This document shows, piece by piece, positions 21,135 through 33,881 of a stretch of DNA of 64,000 nt. Position 1 is the stretch's first letter. The number at the start of each line of letters is the position of its first letter. The translations under genes and the position numbers were made by a program. Source of the stretch: Panax quinquefolius. Lineage: Eukaryota > Streptophyta > Magnoliopsida > Apiales > Araliaceae. The stretch covers positions 60,687,322 to 60,751,321 of the forward strand of contig CM035170.1 in assembly GCA_020205615.1 (NCBI GenBank), given 5' to 3'. Under the pieces are notes generated by a model. That model did not search any database and had not been told where the DNA came from. It saw only the letters and a list, made by a program, of their open reading frames with translations.

Positions 21135-24100
21135 ACTAACACCCCATACCTATACTCCCGTGGTATCCTAGATGGTGTTTATAGGAATTAACATAATGCA
21201 TTTAAATCTATACACCCATGGTATCTCGATTAAAATATTACATTAGATAGAGGGACTATCAAATATAATTCCCATAGATTCAAGATTCACAAAGATCCCA
21301 TAATGTATGGTAATTCTCAAGAGAAATATTACTATGGTTGGATACCCTCACTTGAATATATGAACTGTATCTGTGACTAGAGTCTATCTATCCAAAATTC
21401 AGAGTATCAGTAATAACATGAATAGTCCATATTACCAATACCCTCACCTAGATGTATAGTCTATGTCATGCGATTATATACTATCGTATCGATAGTAACC
21501 ATCAATCTGAAATTCAGAGTATTAATAACAACATGAACAGTCCATGCTATTAATACCCTCACTCAGATAAATAGTTCCCAAGGATCTCAACTAGAAGAGA
21601 AGACATCTTACTTTACATCTATATATGTAAGAAAACACGGTTGCGGAAATAAAAGGTGTTATATATATCATAATATTATGATTCGATTACAAAATTCTCA
21701 TAAAAAGTTCTTATTACAAGGTATTCATACAGACAAGAATATAATCTAATCTATGTAGGGACGCTTCCCTTTATCTACTCCAGATGTTCCAGGATTATCA
21801 TCTAAAACTGCAAAGGGAATAATTTGCAAGGGTGAGCTATGACATACTCAAAGAAGTTGTATATTTATAACAATATAGGATTTGAAGAATTATAACAATT
21901 CAAATTTCGACTGATAGTTGTTACCATTTCTGGATTTCTAATTCCAACTAGTTCTGGAATTTTTATCATTTATGTCAGTCACAAAGACTTAGAAATTTTG
22001 TTCAGATATGAGATAGGGGATCAGCCTATTCAACATCCTAAGAGTATGCATATCACCTACAGTGCTCAATTACACTTACAATTTACTGTCAATATATTCA
22101 TTGACTACACTTTGCTCCCTTACGGGATACTCAACTTCAGTATAGGATTGTCTTACCAAAACAATTTGGCTTGACACAACAGTTTATGCTTAATAAATAA
22201 TATCATATGAATAAATAATTCATTTCTTAGTCATGCTGGAACTATAGCAATAACCTTTCAATAATAGGTAATTCAACATAGGTGTATTATATCAACAGTA
22301 TAGCAAGATAGAATCTTGTTCAGCGAATAAACAGGGTTGATAAATTTTGCATAAGTAATAAATTGGGTATAGAAGACTTGCATGAGCATAGATCAGTCAA
22401 GTTATACTATTCGAACGCTATTAAGTACCTATAACGTTCAAGAATATAAATCTAACACGTTAGTATTGATAACAATACTCAAATAAAATATTTATTTAAT
22501 ACCGGGTTAGATTTAATAGGGTTTTACTTTTAATATCTTTGATAAATGAACTAAATTTTATTTATAAAATTTGGTTATATTTTTAAATAATTTTATTATC
22601 CCCGTAATATATTTTAGAAGGTTTAAAGTATTTTGAAAATATTTATTTATCCTTTAAATGATTTTAAATCATTTATCTCTATTTATAAGTAATTTATATT
22701 TACTAAAATTTTATAAAAAATATTATTTAATATTATTAAATAATTTATAATCATTTATTATGATTTTATTTCAATAATAATATTTTTACATAATTATTTT
22801 GTATTTAAAAGTAATTATTCTAATTACTTTATTAATAAGTTAATTATAAATAATATCTAAATAAAATAAAATATTTTATTATATTTTTGTAGAAATATCG
22901 AAATAATTTAATATAATTTTAAAACTATTTTTATTAATTATTTCTAATTTTTATAATTTATTTCTAAAATTTAATTTATGTCCGTCGCTAAAGCTCTCTG
23001 AAGTGATGTAAAGTGTCGTTATATATGTTCTTCTTGAGTTTCAAGGTACCGTTGCTCGTGGTCGAGTGGCTAGTTTGACCATTAAATAACTCTCATTATT
23101 AGTAATGACTTTCTTGCCAGATCAAGTATTGGTGTTGTAGTACTCATGTAATAAAACAAGATCAAACAATAAGCAAGCTTTAATCTACATCTAACAAGAA
23201 ATTATAAAGATTCAAAGTTCTTTATCGAGTCGTTCTTGGGTTTCGGGTAACCCGAGCAAAGGGTCAAGGCCGGTCACTCAGCGGTTTTGTGGCTTGAATA
23301 ACTTTGATTCTACAGTATTAGATGTATGTTTTGTTTGTTGTAACATGTAGTCTATATACCAGGTACATATATATAACATTAACATGAACAAATCGTAATT
23401 CTAAGATCTCTATTTATGATGGTCAAAGTACAGCTAACAACTGTTCTTCGTGTTCTTCAGTTTCTGGAAAACCCTGAAAACTCGGTCATGCTCGGTCAAC
23501 TACTTTTGGCCAATAATTCCGATAATCCTATAAGTTGTTTGTTTGATTTGAAGATCATAGATATGTAGTATGTATACCAGAGTACTAATTTATAATAAAA
23601 ACATAAACAATTAACAATCAGAAGATGATTAAGCAATTGGCAAAAGTAGCTTGGTTCAATCGTTTTGAGCTTTCTGGTAACCCGAGAAACCAAACTTCCG
23701 TGAACAGTCCAACCCACTTTGGATGATTATATCTTGGAATCTATGGTTCATCTCGAACTGCTTTCTTTCAGATTAAAGACCTACTTACAGGCTACAAATA
23801 TCAATCGATTAACAGACCAAAACATAAACACACATGAATCAAAAAGCCCTGACATTCGGAAGTCATACCATTTTTTTCAAAATTCCCAGATTTCATAAAA
23901 CACTTAATTAAGACATCTAGATGTTATGAAAATGTGTTCTACCACTCTATCATACTTTCTAACATCCTAATACAATATTCTAAACATCTAAACAACAAAT
24001 CTAACATAAGATCAAAGAGAAATTTATGAACTAGGGTTTGAACCTTTTCTTGAGAAATTTATGATTCTAGCTTCTGATCTTGTTGCTGATAACACCTAGG

Positions 24101-24834
24101 CTTGATATGGTAGGTTTATAAGTGTATCTAGGCTTTGAGAATTCGTGGGTTTGCTCAGCCCTAAGGTTCCTATTTATAGAATTTTCCAACTTGCCTTTTT
24201 GGTCATTTTTTTACCTACTTGCCTCCATAAAGATCTGATCTGTGACTATTCTGATGCTTGGGAGTTTGGAAGCATGTCATGTGATGTTTTGAAACTTGTA
24301 ATGGTGACTCCCAACCTACTTGTGAGCTAGTTGATTAAGTTAGTAGCTTAATTAGGCTTAAATCTTCACTAATCTTGATTAGGGTTTTGTGTCTAATGAT
24401 TAGGAATGTTAAGTAATGTTAATTAGTACCAAATAAAAGTTTATTAACCATGATTAAGTGTTAACATAAGCTAATTAGAGTTAGATTAGCTAATTAGGGT
24501 TTAATTAACAAATTAGGGTTAGGGTTTTGCTAATTAGGGTTAGGGTTTTGCTAATTAGGGTTAACTCACTAATCCTAACAAGCACGACAAAGCGTTTTGT
24601 CAGTGTAAGCACGACAAAGCAACTTGTCAAAATAATTTTTACCGAAAAGTCCGATTATGGAAAAAACATTTTAAGCACGAGGTGTCAAGCACAACTTTTT
24701 TTGGATAAAAATTTATTTGGTCAATTTTGTCAAACCAAGTATATAATAACACGTAACACATTCAGAACAGAGAAATTTTATTTATATAACGGGATTTACA
24801 CAAACGAGTTCTATTAGGGTTTTGGGTTTTTGTA
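21135..24834. mobile_element. 3.7 kb insertion of unknown type inside the LTR of copy C
   Basis: Non-coding, AT-rich sequence flanked by gatt on both sides. It begins actaacaccccataccta, which recalls LTR starts of the TGTAACACCCC type, and ends gggtttttgta. No open frame has recognisable similarity. It holds degenerate tandem units at about 23,030-23,860, a very AT-rich block (22,500-22,980) and agcacgacaaagc repeats at 24,580-24,620. A decayed solo LTR of a different Ty3 family is the best guess. The last 880 bp recur at 33,882-34,759. Confidence 0.6.
23030..23860. repeat. Degenerate tandem units in the 3.7 kb insertion
   Basis: Three to four diverged units of about 180-230 bp share the order: tgtagt..tataccag..taataaaaacataaacaa, then agattcaa/agatgatta, then ttcttggtttc or tttctgg with taacccgag and ggtcaac/ggtcact. 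Clear instances begin near 23,120, 23,330, 23,550 and 23,790. Similarity is visible by eye but gapped; no coding potential. Confidence 0.45.
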
Positions 24835-25497
24835 GATTCTCTTCGGCCAAGAGTGCAAAGATGAATTGTTTTATGGCATGATCAGGACCGTTGATGAAAA
24901 CATGATTATCTTTAGTCGTAGTGCATGGATAATTCGTGATCGTGATACAAAAGAATATCCTTGGCTGTAGTGGAAGAGTTATTCAATGATGTGGATTATT
25001 TATTAAGCTGAGTCCCAGCGATAAAAGTGATGAAAAACCTTTTAAATCATAAAAGATAGTAGATTTTATTATCTACTTGACTCTTTTAATGGATTGTTTG
25101 TTCATTGCAGCTTAAACTTGATGTTTGTTATATTGTATCAGTTTAACACTATTTAAGGCTAATGATAATCTATTCTGCATTATCTTAATCATAATATTTC
25201 TCTTTGGGCTAGTTGAGCTCACCTTTTACTTTCATTGTTCTCTTGAAATGAGAACGTAGCGAAGACTACTAAGTAGCGAGAGACTAGTCGAGGAGCGGAG
25301 TGATGGACGAGATGATTGCATTAGTAGTCCTCACTATTACGTGAAATAGTGTGATAATAATTGTAATGAGGACTCCTTTTGAGTTTGTATACTCTACTAA
25401 ATAGACTATATGTATTCAAAAACTCACGTGAGTTATGTTTCTAATAAATACAAACTACCTCATTACAACGATTGTATTAATAAGTTGTATTTGAATT
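24835..25497 (+). mobile_element. 3' LTR of copy C, second part (truncated)
   Basis: Resumes the LTR at gattctcttcggccaagag and follows it to ttgtatttgaatt at 25,497, stopping about 70 bp before the expected LTR end. The last 100 bp are irregular (tctactaaatagac, cacgtgagttatgtttctaataaa). Immediately after comes an LTR in the opposite orientation. Confidence 0.8.
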
Positions 25498-25508
25498 ACA
25501 TAGTCCTC

Positions 25509-27073
25509 GCTATGTATCATTTCAAGAGAACAATGAAAGTATGGGTGATGTCAACTAGCCTAAGAGGGAAATATTAAGACTAAGATAATGCGTAATAAAT
25601 TATCATTAGCCTTAAATCAAAGGTTAAACCGATAAATATGCAATATAACAAACATCAAGTTTAATCAATAAATGACAAGCAATCCATTAAAAGAGTCAAG
25701 TAAAGAATAAAATCTACTATCTTTATGATTTAAAAAAGGTTTTCATCACTTTATCGGCACCGACTCAAATAATAAATAATCCACATCATCGAATCACCCC
25801 CGCAAAGACGCGGCCAGGATATTATTTAAGATCACGATCACTTATTATCCATGCACTACAAAAAAGATAATCATGTTTTCATCAACGGTCCTGATCATGC
25901 CATAAAATAATTCATCTTTGCACCCTTGGTCGAAGAGAATCCATAGCCATAATCATACCAAAAACTGTTCATCAATGCACTACGGGCTAATGGGCACTTT
26001 GTCCACATCATTTGCAACATTACGGTCATGATTACACCGAATAATCCCTGGTCATAATCATACCAAGTCCATCTATGCACTACAGGCCACAGATGACTTT
26101 CAAAAAAAATATAAGCATGAGGATGATGACAATGACATAAGAATTCAATATAACAACTTCAAGAATTAATTTATCCAGGAACTAATAACGTCCAAATTGT
26201 CAACATGATACTGCTTTGTATAGTAAAATTCAAGAATGCTCAGAAGAATATTTCCATGAAAAGATACTGGATGAAGCGCAAATATCAACGATATTCCACT
26301 AATTTCATGGAGTATGGAAGTCAAAGTTTCAACCAACTGAGTATAATAAAGAATGGAATAACAAAAGAAATCACCATGCATGCGGTACTTCGCATAGATA
26401 GGTTATTCCAATAGAATAATGATTAACGGAACCAGTCATGCGTAAAAGCACGAGATAGGATGTTCCAATGAGAATAATAAAGAACGGAATAATAACAAGA
26501 ATCACCATGCATGCGATTGCTTGATGTGACATGTTATTCAACAATGAATACCAATAAAGACGGAACCGTGTTCGCGTAAAAACGCATGAATAGGATATTC
26601 CAACCTAATAATAATAAAGACGAAAAACCAGTCCCACAGAAAACTCATTGCATGGATATTCCAACGGAATAATAAAGAATGGAATAACGTAAGAATTTCA
26701 CCAAGTATAGGGTAGCCCAATGATACAAAGTTATTCCAATAGAATAATAAAGAATGGAATAATAGAAGTTTTCTTCATGGATAAGAAAGAAATAATACTC
26801 CATACGAGTACAACAAATAATATTCCCTACCTTAGAAGAAACTGGATATAGAAGTAGTGAAGTAGCGTATACTTTTTCTTCTTTCTCTATAATTTCTCTC
26901 TATAATAATTGTTCTAAAGCTTTTGTGAATTGGTGAGAAATGAAGGAGAATGAGCTTCTATTTATTGGAAAATATAGTTTCGATAATTGCACGTTTTGGG
27001 GCTCGAAATACTACAATGATAATACCTTCCTCTTTTTCTTTATTTTTAATTTAGTCCTGCAAGTATTATCAAT
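25509..27073 (-). mobile_element. Inverted, truncated Tekay-like LTR
   Basis: Minus-strand LTR starting at catttcaagagaacaatg, the reverse complement of 25,228-25,250, and running to gcaagtattatcaat at 27,073. The centre is unusual: the copy-specific variants cttgaaatg and catttcaag match each other and not other LTRs, so the two arms share a recent origin. The stem-loop array is at about 26,330-26,770. The TATA region (26,955) is mutated to tatttattgg. It is interrupted at 27,074 by the exact 5' end of element D. Confidence 0.8.
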
Positions 27074-29000
27074 TGTGAGACCCCGTATTTTATGAATAAA
27101 TATTTAATTTTCTCAAAATAATTTTTAAATATTATGGTGTAGATTTGATATAATGTTATAGTTGTGGGTAGTATTTATAAATTTTGCAAAAGTACGTAAG
27201 TTGTTATATAATATTCGATTGGTGGGAATATTCTTTTTGTCGGGAATATATCATGCGGACAATCAATCATTGGTGGACCCCGCAATGTAATTATTGTTTG
27301 GATTGAGAAAACAAAAAAATACTTTATGAAAATAACGGTGGAAGTTTTATCTTTAACTGTTGACACACCCTGTGTTAAAAGTACATGATGTCTGGCGTGG
27401 TTGTATAAGTAGCACTCACGGTATTGATTATTGATGCTTACGTGAGAAGTCACTCGGTTATACTCAATTATTGCTACGATGAATTGATGCATCATATCTC
27501 TCATATTATTGATTCAATTATTGTCACAGTATCATCTGCATAATATTTATTATTATTAAATCAATAATTGAGACGATAAAGTTATTCATATTATTATTTG
27601 CAATATTGACAATGTCTAGAAGTTCTGTCAAGGAGAGGTTTGGTCACCTAATTGCGCGTCAATAAGAAGAAATCCTTATCGGAAAGCCCCTTCTTTCTTG
27701 GGAACGATCTGGTTGTTAAATATTGTGAGTTATAATATTAATGATGATTTCTGTTATTCTTCCGTTCTTTATTATTATGTTGGAACATCCTTTCTGTGCT
27801 TTACACGTGACCTGGTTCCGTTAATTATTATTCATTTGAATAACTTTGTCTATCTGGGTACCGCATGCATGGTGATTTCTTTTGTTATTCCATTCTTTAT
27901 TATACACAATTGGTTAAAACTTTGACTTCCATACTCCATGAAATTAGTGGAATATCCTTGATATTTGCGCTTCATCCAAAGATCTTTCATGGAAATATTC
28001 TTCCGAGCATTCTTGAATTTTACTCTACAAAGCGAAGATCATGTTGACAATTTGGACGTTATTAGTTCTTGGATAAATTAATTCTTAAACTTGTTTTATT
28101 GAATTCTTAAGTCATTGTCATCATCCTCATGCTTATATTTTTTTGAAAGTCATCTCGGCATTCAGTAGTGCATAGATGGACTTGGTATGATTACACCGTG
28201 ATTATTCGGTAATAATCATGACCGTAATGTTACAAATGATGTGGAAAAAGTCCTCATTGACCCGTAGTGCATTGATGGACAGTTTTTGGTATGATTATGG
28301 CTATGGATTCTCTTCGGCCAAGGGTACAAAGATGAATTGTTTTATGGAATGATCAGGACCGTTGATGAAAACATGATTATCTTTAGTTGTAGTGCATGGA
28401 TAATTCGTGGTCGTGTTACTAAAGAATATCCTTGGCCATAGTGCAGGGGTGATTCGATGATGTAGATTATTTATTAAGCTGAGTCCTAGCGATAAAAGTG
28501 ATGAAAAACCTTTTTAAATCATAAAAGATAGTAGATTTTATTCTCTACTTTACTCTTTTAATGGATTGCTTGTTCCGCTGCAGTTAAACTTGATGTTTGT
28601 TATATTGTATTAGTTTAACACTGTTTAAGGCTAATGATAATTTATACTGCATTATCTTAGTCATAATATTTCCTACTGGGCTAGTTGAGCTCACCCTTTT
28701 ACTTTCATTGTTCTCTTCAAGAAATGAGAACGTAGCAGGGACTAGTCGGGAACGGAGTGACGGACCAGATGATTGCATTAGTAGTCCTCACTATTCTGTG
28801 AAATAGTGTGATAATAATTGCAATGAGGACTCCTTTTGAGTTTGTATACTCTCTAGTAGACAATATGTGTATTCAAACTCACAGTTTATGTTTTGTCGTA
28901 TTGTACACGATAGTTGTATTATTAAGTTGTATTTGAATTCTGTACCATGTATCTGGCGACTCAAGATGGGTGATGTATACCTAATTTTGGGGGCGTTACA
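27074..29000 (+). mobile_element. 5' LTR of element D with a 1 kb internal deletion
   Basis: Starts TGTGAGACCCCG directly after ttatcaat and ends gggggcgttaca at 29,000. At about 27,745 it jumps from attaatgatga to tttctgttattcttccg; compared with the LTR at 31,400 about 1,010 bp are lost, including the U3 repeats, TATA box and first stem-loop units. The two break points share the bases tga. Without its promoter this LTR should not start transcription of D. Confidence 0.85.
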
Positions 29001-29002
29001 GT

Positions 29003-29014
29003 TGGTATCAAAGC
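29003..29014 (+). promoter_or_regulatory. Primer-binding site of element D
   Basis: tggtatcaaagc, two bases after the LTR end ggcgttaca. Same Met-type site with the family mismatch. Confidence 0.78.
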
Positions 29015-29185
29015 TTAGGGATATGATCCCTGGCTAAGATGTGAGACTAGAACTAGGAGGGGAGAGACGGGGAATTCCTTCGCTAGTATGACCTACCTAA
29101 GTTTATTTGGTATTTAATTGGTCGGTCAGAGTATAGGGATAATATATGATGTCAATTAACCCTTGTTTTGTGGCAGTATTTGAAA

Positions 29186-30340
29186 ATGACATTCGAGAAT
29201 GTTGAGAATAGCAATGGAGCACATGAGACCGTTGAGTCTCCACAAATCAATAATCAGGACAATGTGCAACAGGATGGCGATAATCCTCTTGTAAACACCA
29301 ACACTTATCAATTGACGAACGACGATACGTTTAGGAGCTTTTTAGAATTCATGCAACATCAGGCAAAGGCCACTCCTATTCATAATCCAGGAGGAAACAA
29401 TGGCAACCCACGGTTGGTCACCACTAAGCAATTCAAAGAGCTGGGACCACCGGAGTTTTTGGGAAAGCCAGAACCACTTAAGGCGGAGACGTGGTTAAAG
29501 CAGATAACCAAGATATTTGATGTCTTGGGATGCTCCGTGGAGCAAAAGGTTCCCTTTGCCACCTTTATGTTGCGTGAAGAGGCAAATTACTTGTGGGAAT
29601 CTGTAAAACGCACCAAGACTGACGCACTCAAGATGTCTTGGGAGATGTTCCAAGAGATGTTCAACGACAAGTACTTTCCTGAAAGTATTTGTCACATGAA
29701 GGAGGTGGAGTTCATCAAGCTGGAGCAAAACAATATGACTGTGTCGCAGTACGAGGCTAAGTTTGCCGAGTTGTCTCGGTTTGTACCCAATTTGGTCGAT
29801 AATGAGGAGTGAATGATGCAAATATTTTTAAGAGGTTTGAAACCCAATATACGCCAATACCTCATTTCTCACAAACTTTGTTTATATTCAGATGTTGTGA
29901 ATAGGGCTCAGTTATTGGAAGGTGATAATGAGTCAGCACAGCCAAAAGGCAACGACCAACAACACGATAATAATCGTACCAGTGGCAACGGTCATCGGAA
30001 CAATGATAACCTTCGTGGGGGAAATTATCATGCCAAGAATGATAACCACTTCGGTGGTAATCATGGCCAAAATAATAGAAGTGGAAATTTCAAGGAGAGA
30101 AGGTTCAATACTGATGGAAAGACAGCAGCAGCAGCACCCGTTTCAAAGGAAGAAGAACGATCATCGGACGTGTGTTTCAAATGCGGACAGGAGGGACACA
30201 TCCGTCTAAACTGTACACAGTAGTCCAAAGCGTGTTTTAATTGTGGAAGAGAAAGTCATTTAACTCGATTTTGTCCTGTAACAAAATCAAGTCCAGCTGA
30301 GCGACGGTGGCACCAAAGGCGGATAGGGACAAAACAAAGT
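29186..30340 (+). pseudogene. Element D gag, open except for two nonsense codons
   Basis: ATG at 29,186 (MTFENVENSNGAHETVES). Gag domain ETWLKQITKIFDVLG, REEANYLW, WEMFQEMFNDKYFPESIC. TGA at 29,810 where copy C has CGA (R in LVDNEER); the frame continues to a TAG at 30,221 where copy C has CAG, just after knuckle one (CFKCGQEGHIRLNC). Knuckle two follows (CFNCGRESHLTRFC). A frameshift lies near 30,300. The single frame over about 370 codons makes this the best preserved gag here together with E. The leader 29,015-29,185 has no open frame. Confidence 0.85.
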
Positions 30341-30414
30341 CAGTTGTTTCAAGAAGTGTGTTTTTCGTGACTTCTCAAAAAGAAAGTAACCCGAACAAAG
30401 TTAGCACGAGTTAG

Positions 30415-30751
30415 TTAATTATAAATTCTTGCGAAGTCTATACCTTATTAGATACCGATTCTACGCATTCTTTTATCTCTTTTCCTTGCGCTCAACGTTT
30501 AAATTTGACTTCGGAGAAATTAAACTTTGACTTATCAGTTGAAACTCCGTTAGTAGAAACCTTCATTTCATGTGATATCCAAGTCTTGGATGAGAGTCAC
30601 AGTTTGGAATGGTATTTCTATTGTTAATAAATTTCCTGACGTATTCCTGAAGACTTCTTAGCCTACCCCTAGAGCGCGAAATCGAATTTTGTATTGACCC
30701 CAGTACAAAACCCATTTCTTAAACCCTCAAATATTTCTTTAACTAAAACGA
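30415..30751 (+). pseudogene. Element D protease stub and deletion junction
   Basis: Protease active-site region with DTD in place of DTG (30,451-30,459), then STHSFI and NLTSEKLNFDLSVETPLVET. It jumps to the RT N-terminal remnant (aagtcttggatgagagtcac) as in C and E. The acidic replacement of the catalytic-loop Gly should abolish activity. Confidence 0.7.
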
Positions 30752-31388
30752 ATGTGTAATGTGCCAAAGACGTTGGCTCGAGTTGTTGAAGATTACGATC
30801 ATATCATTCAATACCATCATGGAAAAGCGAACGTGATAGCTGACGCGTTGAGTAGAAGATCGTATGCGTTTACAAGTGTGAATATACGAACCCCCGTGAA
30901 GATAACGAATATACAGAGTAGAATCAAATTTAATCGATAAAGTTAAGCCGCTCAAGCTACACACCTGAATCTGATGAATTTGAAGAAAAGGTTCAAGAGG
31001 GCGTTATTCTAGAAGCAAGAATCGATGAAGAGAGGAAATCTCAACCCTCAATTTAATTGGCCCATTTAAAATCCTCGATCGAGTAGGAACTGTGGCTTAT
31101 AGACTCGTTTTACCGCCTAGTATGTCGCGTGTTCATAACATTTTTTTTTACGTATCGACGTTACGTAAATATATGGACGACCCGAACCACATTATTAATT
31201 TAGAACCGGACGAGATAATGGCTGATTTAACGTTTGAGAAGATACGTGTTAAAATCTTGGATAAGAAGAATAGTATTCAACACTCAAAGGTTATACCTAA
31301 AGAGTTAGAATTTGAAATGAAGTCGAGGTATCCTCACCTATTCAGCATACTAAGTACATACGTAAATTTCGAGGGCAAAATTCCATAA
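30752..31388 (+). pseudogene. Element D RNase H tail and integrase C-terminus
   Basis: RNase H tail to about 30,870 (QYHHGKANVIADALSRRS), shortened linker, stop at about 30,938. The integrase tail is open at 31,092-31,388 (AYRLVLPPSMSRVHN, then FFYVSTLRKYMDDPNHI, then EMKSRYPHLF). The FFYVS segment is kept here and in E but six bases are missing in A2, B and C. The centre of the chromodomain is missing. It ends at the purine tract. Confidence 0.75.
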
Positions 31389-31399
31389 GGAGGGGAGAT

Positions 31400-33881
31400 T
31401 GTGAGACCCCAGATTTTATGAATAAATATTTAATTTTCTCAAAATAATTTTTTTAAATATTATGGTGTGGATTTGATATAATGTTATAGTTGTGGGTAGT
31501 ATTTATAAATTTTGCAAAGTACGCAAATTGTTATATAATATTCGATTGGTCGGGGAATATTCTTTTTGTCAAGAATATCCGTACGACGGTACATTCATTG
31601 GTGGACCCCGCAACGGAATTATTATCGGATTGAGAAAACGACAAAAATACTTTATGAAAATAAGAGCGGAAGCTTTACCGTTAACTGTTGAAACACCCGG
31701 TGTTAAAAGTACAGTAATACGCGTGGTTGTATAGTAGCACACGGTATTGATTATTGATGCTTACGTGAGAAGTCACTCAGTTATACTCAATTATTGCTAC
31801 AGTAATTGATGCATCATATCTCTCATATTATTGATTCAATTATTGTCACAGTATCATCTGCATAATATTTATTATTATTAAATCAATAATTGAGACGATA
31901 AAGTTATTCATATTATTATTTGCAATATTGACAATGTCTAGAAGTTCTGTCAAGGAGAGGTTTGGTCACCTAATTGCGCGTCAATAAGAAGAAATCCTTA
32001 TCGTAAAGCCCCTTCTTTCTTGGGAACGACCTGGTTGTTAAATATTGTGAGTTATAATATTAATGATGAATAAGTTGTGTTGATTAAAGATGAAATTGAT
32101 TGTTCCGTTGTATTGGGATTATTAGTGTTAGTGGAAATTGACATTTATTTCGATGATAATTGATGTCTAGAGGTTATATTGTTCACTCGGTATTCGGAGC
32201 ACTTTTCGTATCAGAGTACTATTCACGAGTTACTATTCACGAGTTAGTATTCACGGGGTACTATTGATTCACATTCTTATACTATTAGGGGTGGTGGTGC
32301 AAGATTGATAATACTTGCATGACTAAGTTAAAAATGGAGGTATAGATGGAGGTACTATACTGTAATTGTTTTTATCACATGATTAGAACTATTGAGTCAC
32401 ATGATTTACTATTGATTCACATGATTTACTATTAGGGGAGTTGGTGTAAGATTGATAATACTTGTAGGACTAAATTAAAAATGATGAAAAAGAGGAATGT
32501 ATTATATTGTAGTATTTCTAGCCCCAAAACGTGCAATTATCAAAACTATATTTTCCTATAAATAGAAGCTCATTCTTCCTTCATTTCTCACCAATTCACA
32601 AAAGCTTTAGAGCAACTAATATAGAGAGAAATTATAGAGAGAAAGAGGAAAAGTATTCAGCTACTTCACTACTTCTATATCCAGTTTCTTCTAAGGTAGG
32701 GAATATTATTTGTTGTACTCATAGGGAGTATTATTTCTTTCTTATCCATGAAGAGAACTTCTGTTATTCCATTCTTTATTATTCTCATTGGAATAACTTT
32801 TGTATCTGTGAGCTACCCTATACTTGGTGAAATTCTTACATTATTCCATTCTTTATTATTACATTTGGAATATCCTCGCTCGTGTGTTTTACTCCTAACT
32901 GGTTTCGTCTTTATTATTATACATTGGAATATCACATCTACAGTGTTTTCTGTGGACTGGTTCCGCTTTATTATTATTCTGTTGTAATATCATGTCTATG
33001 CATTTTACGCCGGACCTGGTTCCATCTTTATTGGTATTCTGTTGAAATAACCCGTCTATGCGAAGTACCGCATATATGGTGATTTCTATTATTCTTCCGT
33101 TCTTTATTATTCTGTTGGAACATCCTTTCTGTGCTTTATGCATGACCTGGTTCCGTTAAATTATTATTCTGTTGGAATAACATGTCTATGCGAAGTACCG
33201 CATCCATGGTGATTTCTTTTGTTATTCCATTCTTTATTATACTCAGTTGGTTAAAACTTTGACTTCCATACTCCATGAAATTAGTGGAATATCCTTGATA
33301 TTTGCGCTTCATCCAAAGATCTTTCATGAAAATATTCTTCTAAGCATTCTTAAATTTTACTCTAAAGCAAAGATATCATGTTAACAATTTGGACGTTATT
33401 AGTTCTTAGATAAATTAATTCTTGAACTTGTTTTATAGAATTCTTATGTCATTGTCATCATCCTCATGCTTATATTTTTTTTGAAAGTCATCTGTGGCCT
33501 GTAGTGCATAGATGGACTTGGTATGATTATGACCGAGGATTATTCTTGTAATCAATCATAGTAGTAATGTTACAAATGATGTGGAAAAAGTCTTCATTGG
33601 CCCGTAGTACATTGATGGACAGTTTTTGGTATGATTATGGCTATGGATTCTCTTCGGCCAAGGGTACAAAGATGAATTGTTTTATGGCATGATCAGGACC
33701 GTTGATGAAAATATTATTATCTTTAGCTGTAGTGCATGGATAATTCGTTGGTTGTGATACTAAAGAATATCCTTGGCTATAGTGCAGGGGTGATTCGATG
33801 ATGTAGATTATTTATTAAGCTGAGTCCCAGCGATAAAAGTGATGAAAAACCTTTTTAAATCATAAAAGATAGTAGATTTTA
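31400..33881 (+). mobile_element. 3' LTR of element D, 3'-truncated
   Basis: TGTGAGACCCCAG at 31,400 through TATA (32,557), stem-loop array (32,755-33,250) and the gtagtgcat repeats to agtagatttta at 33,881. There it is joined to the middle of the 3.7 kb insertion sequence. The last 470 bases of the LTR are absent at this point but reappear from 34,760. This is the break between the two segmental duplication units. Confidence 0.85.
32557..32564 (+). promoter_or_regulatory. LTR TATA box
   Basis: TATAAATA in the conserved context within the 3' LTR of D. A transcript from here would pass through 33,882-36,796, including the inverted LTR junction at 35,448. Confidence 0.72.

Noticed and set aside
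24490..24560. Telomere-like words (taattagggttagggttttgc).
   Set aside because: Short, with irregular spacers, inside a repeat insertion and changed in the copy at 34,435. Not an array of plant telomere units.
32531..32830. A 98-99 codon open frame recurring in LTRs (32,531; 37,936; 43,282 plus; 36,420-36,716 minus).
   Set aside because: It lies in the LTR across the TATA box and leader, is broken in older LTRs, and its repetition follows from LTR duplication. No domain or start context.
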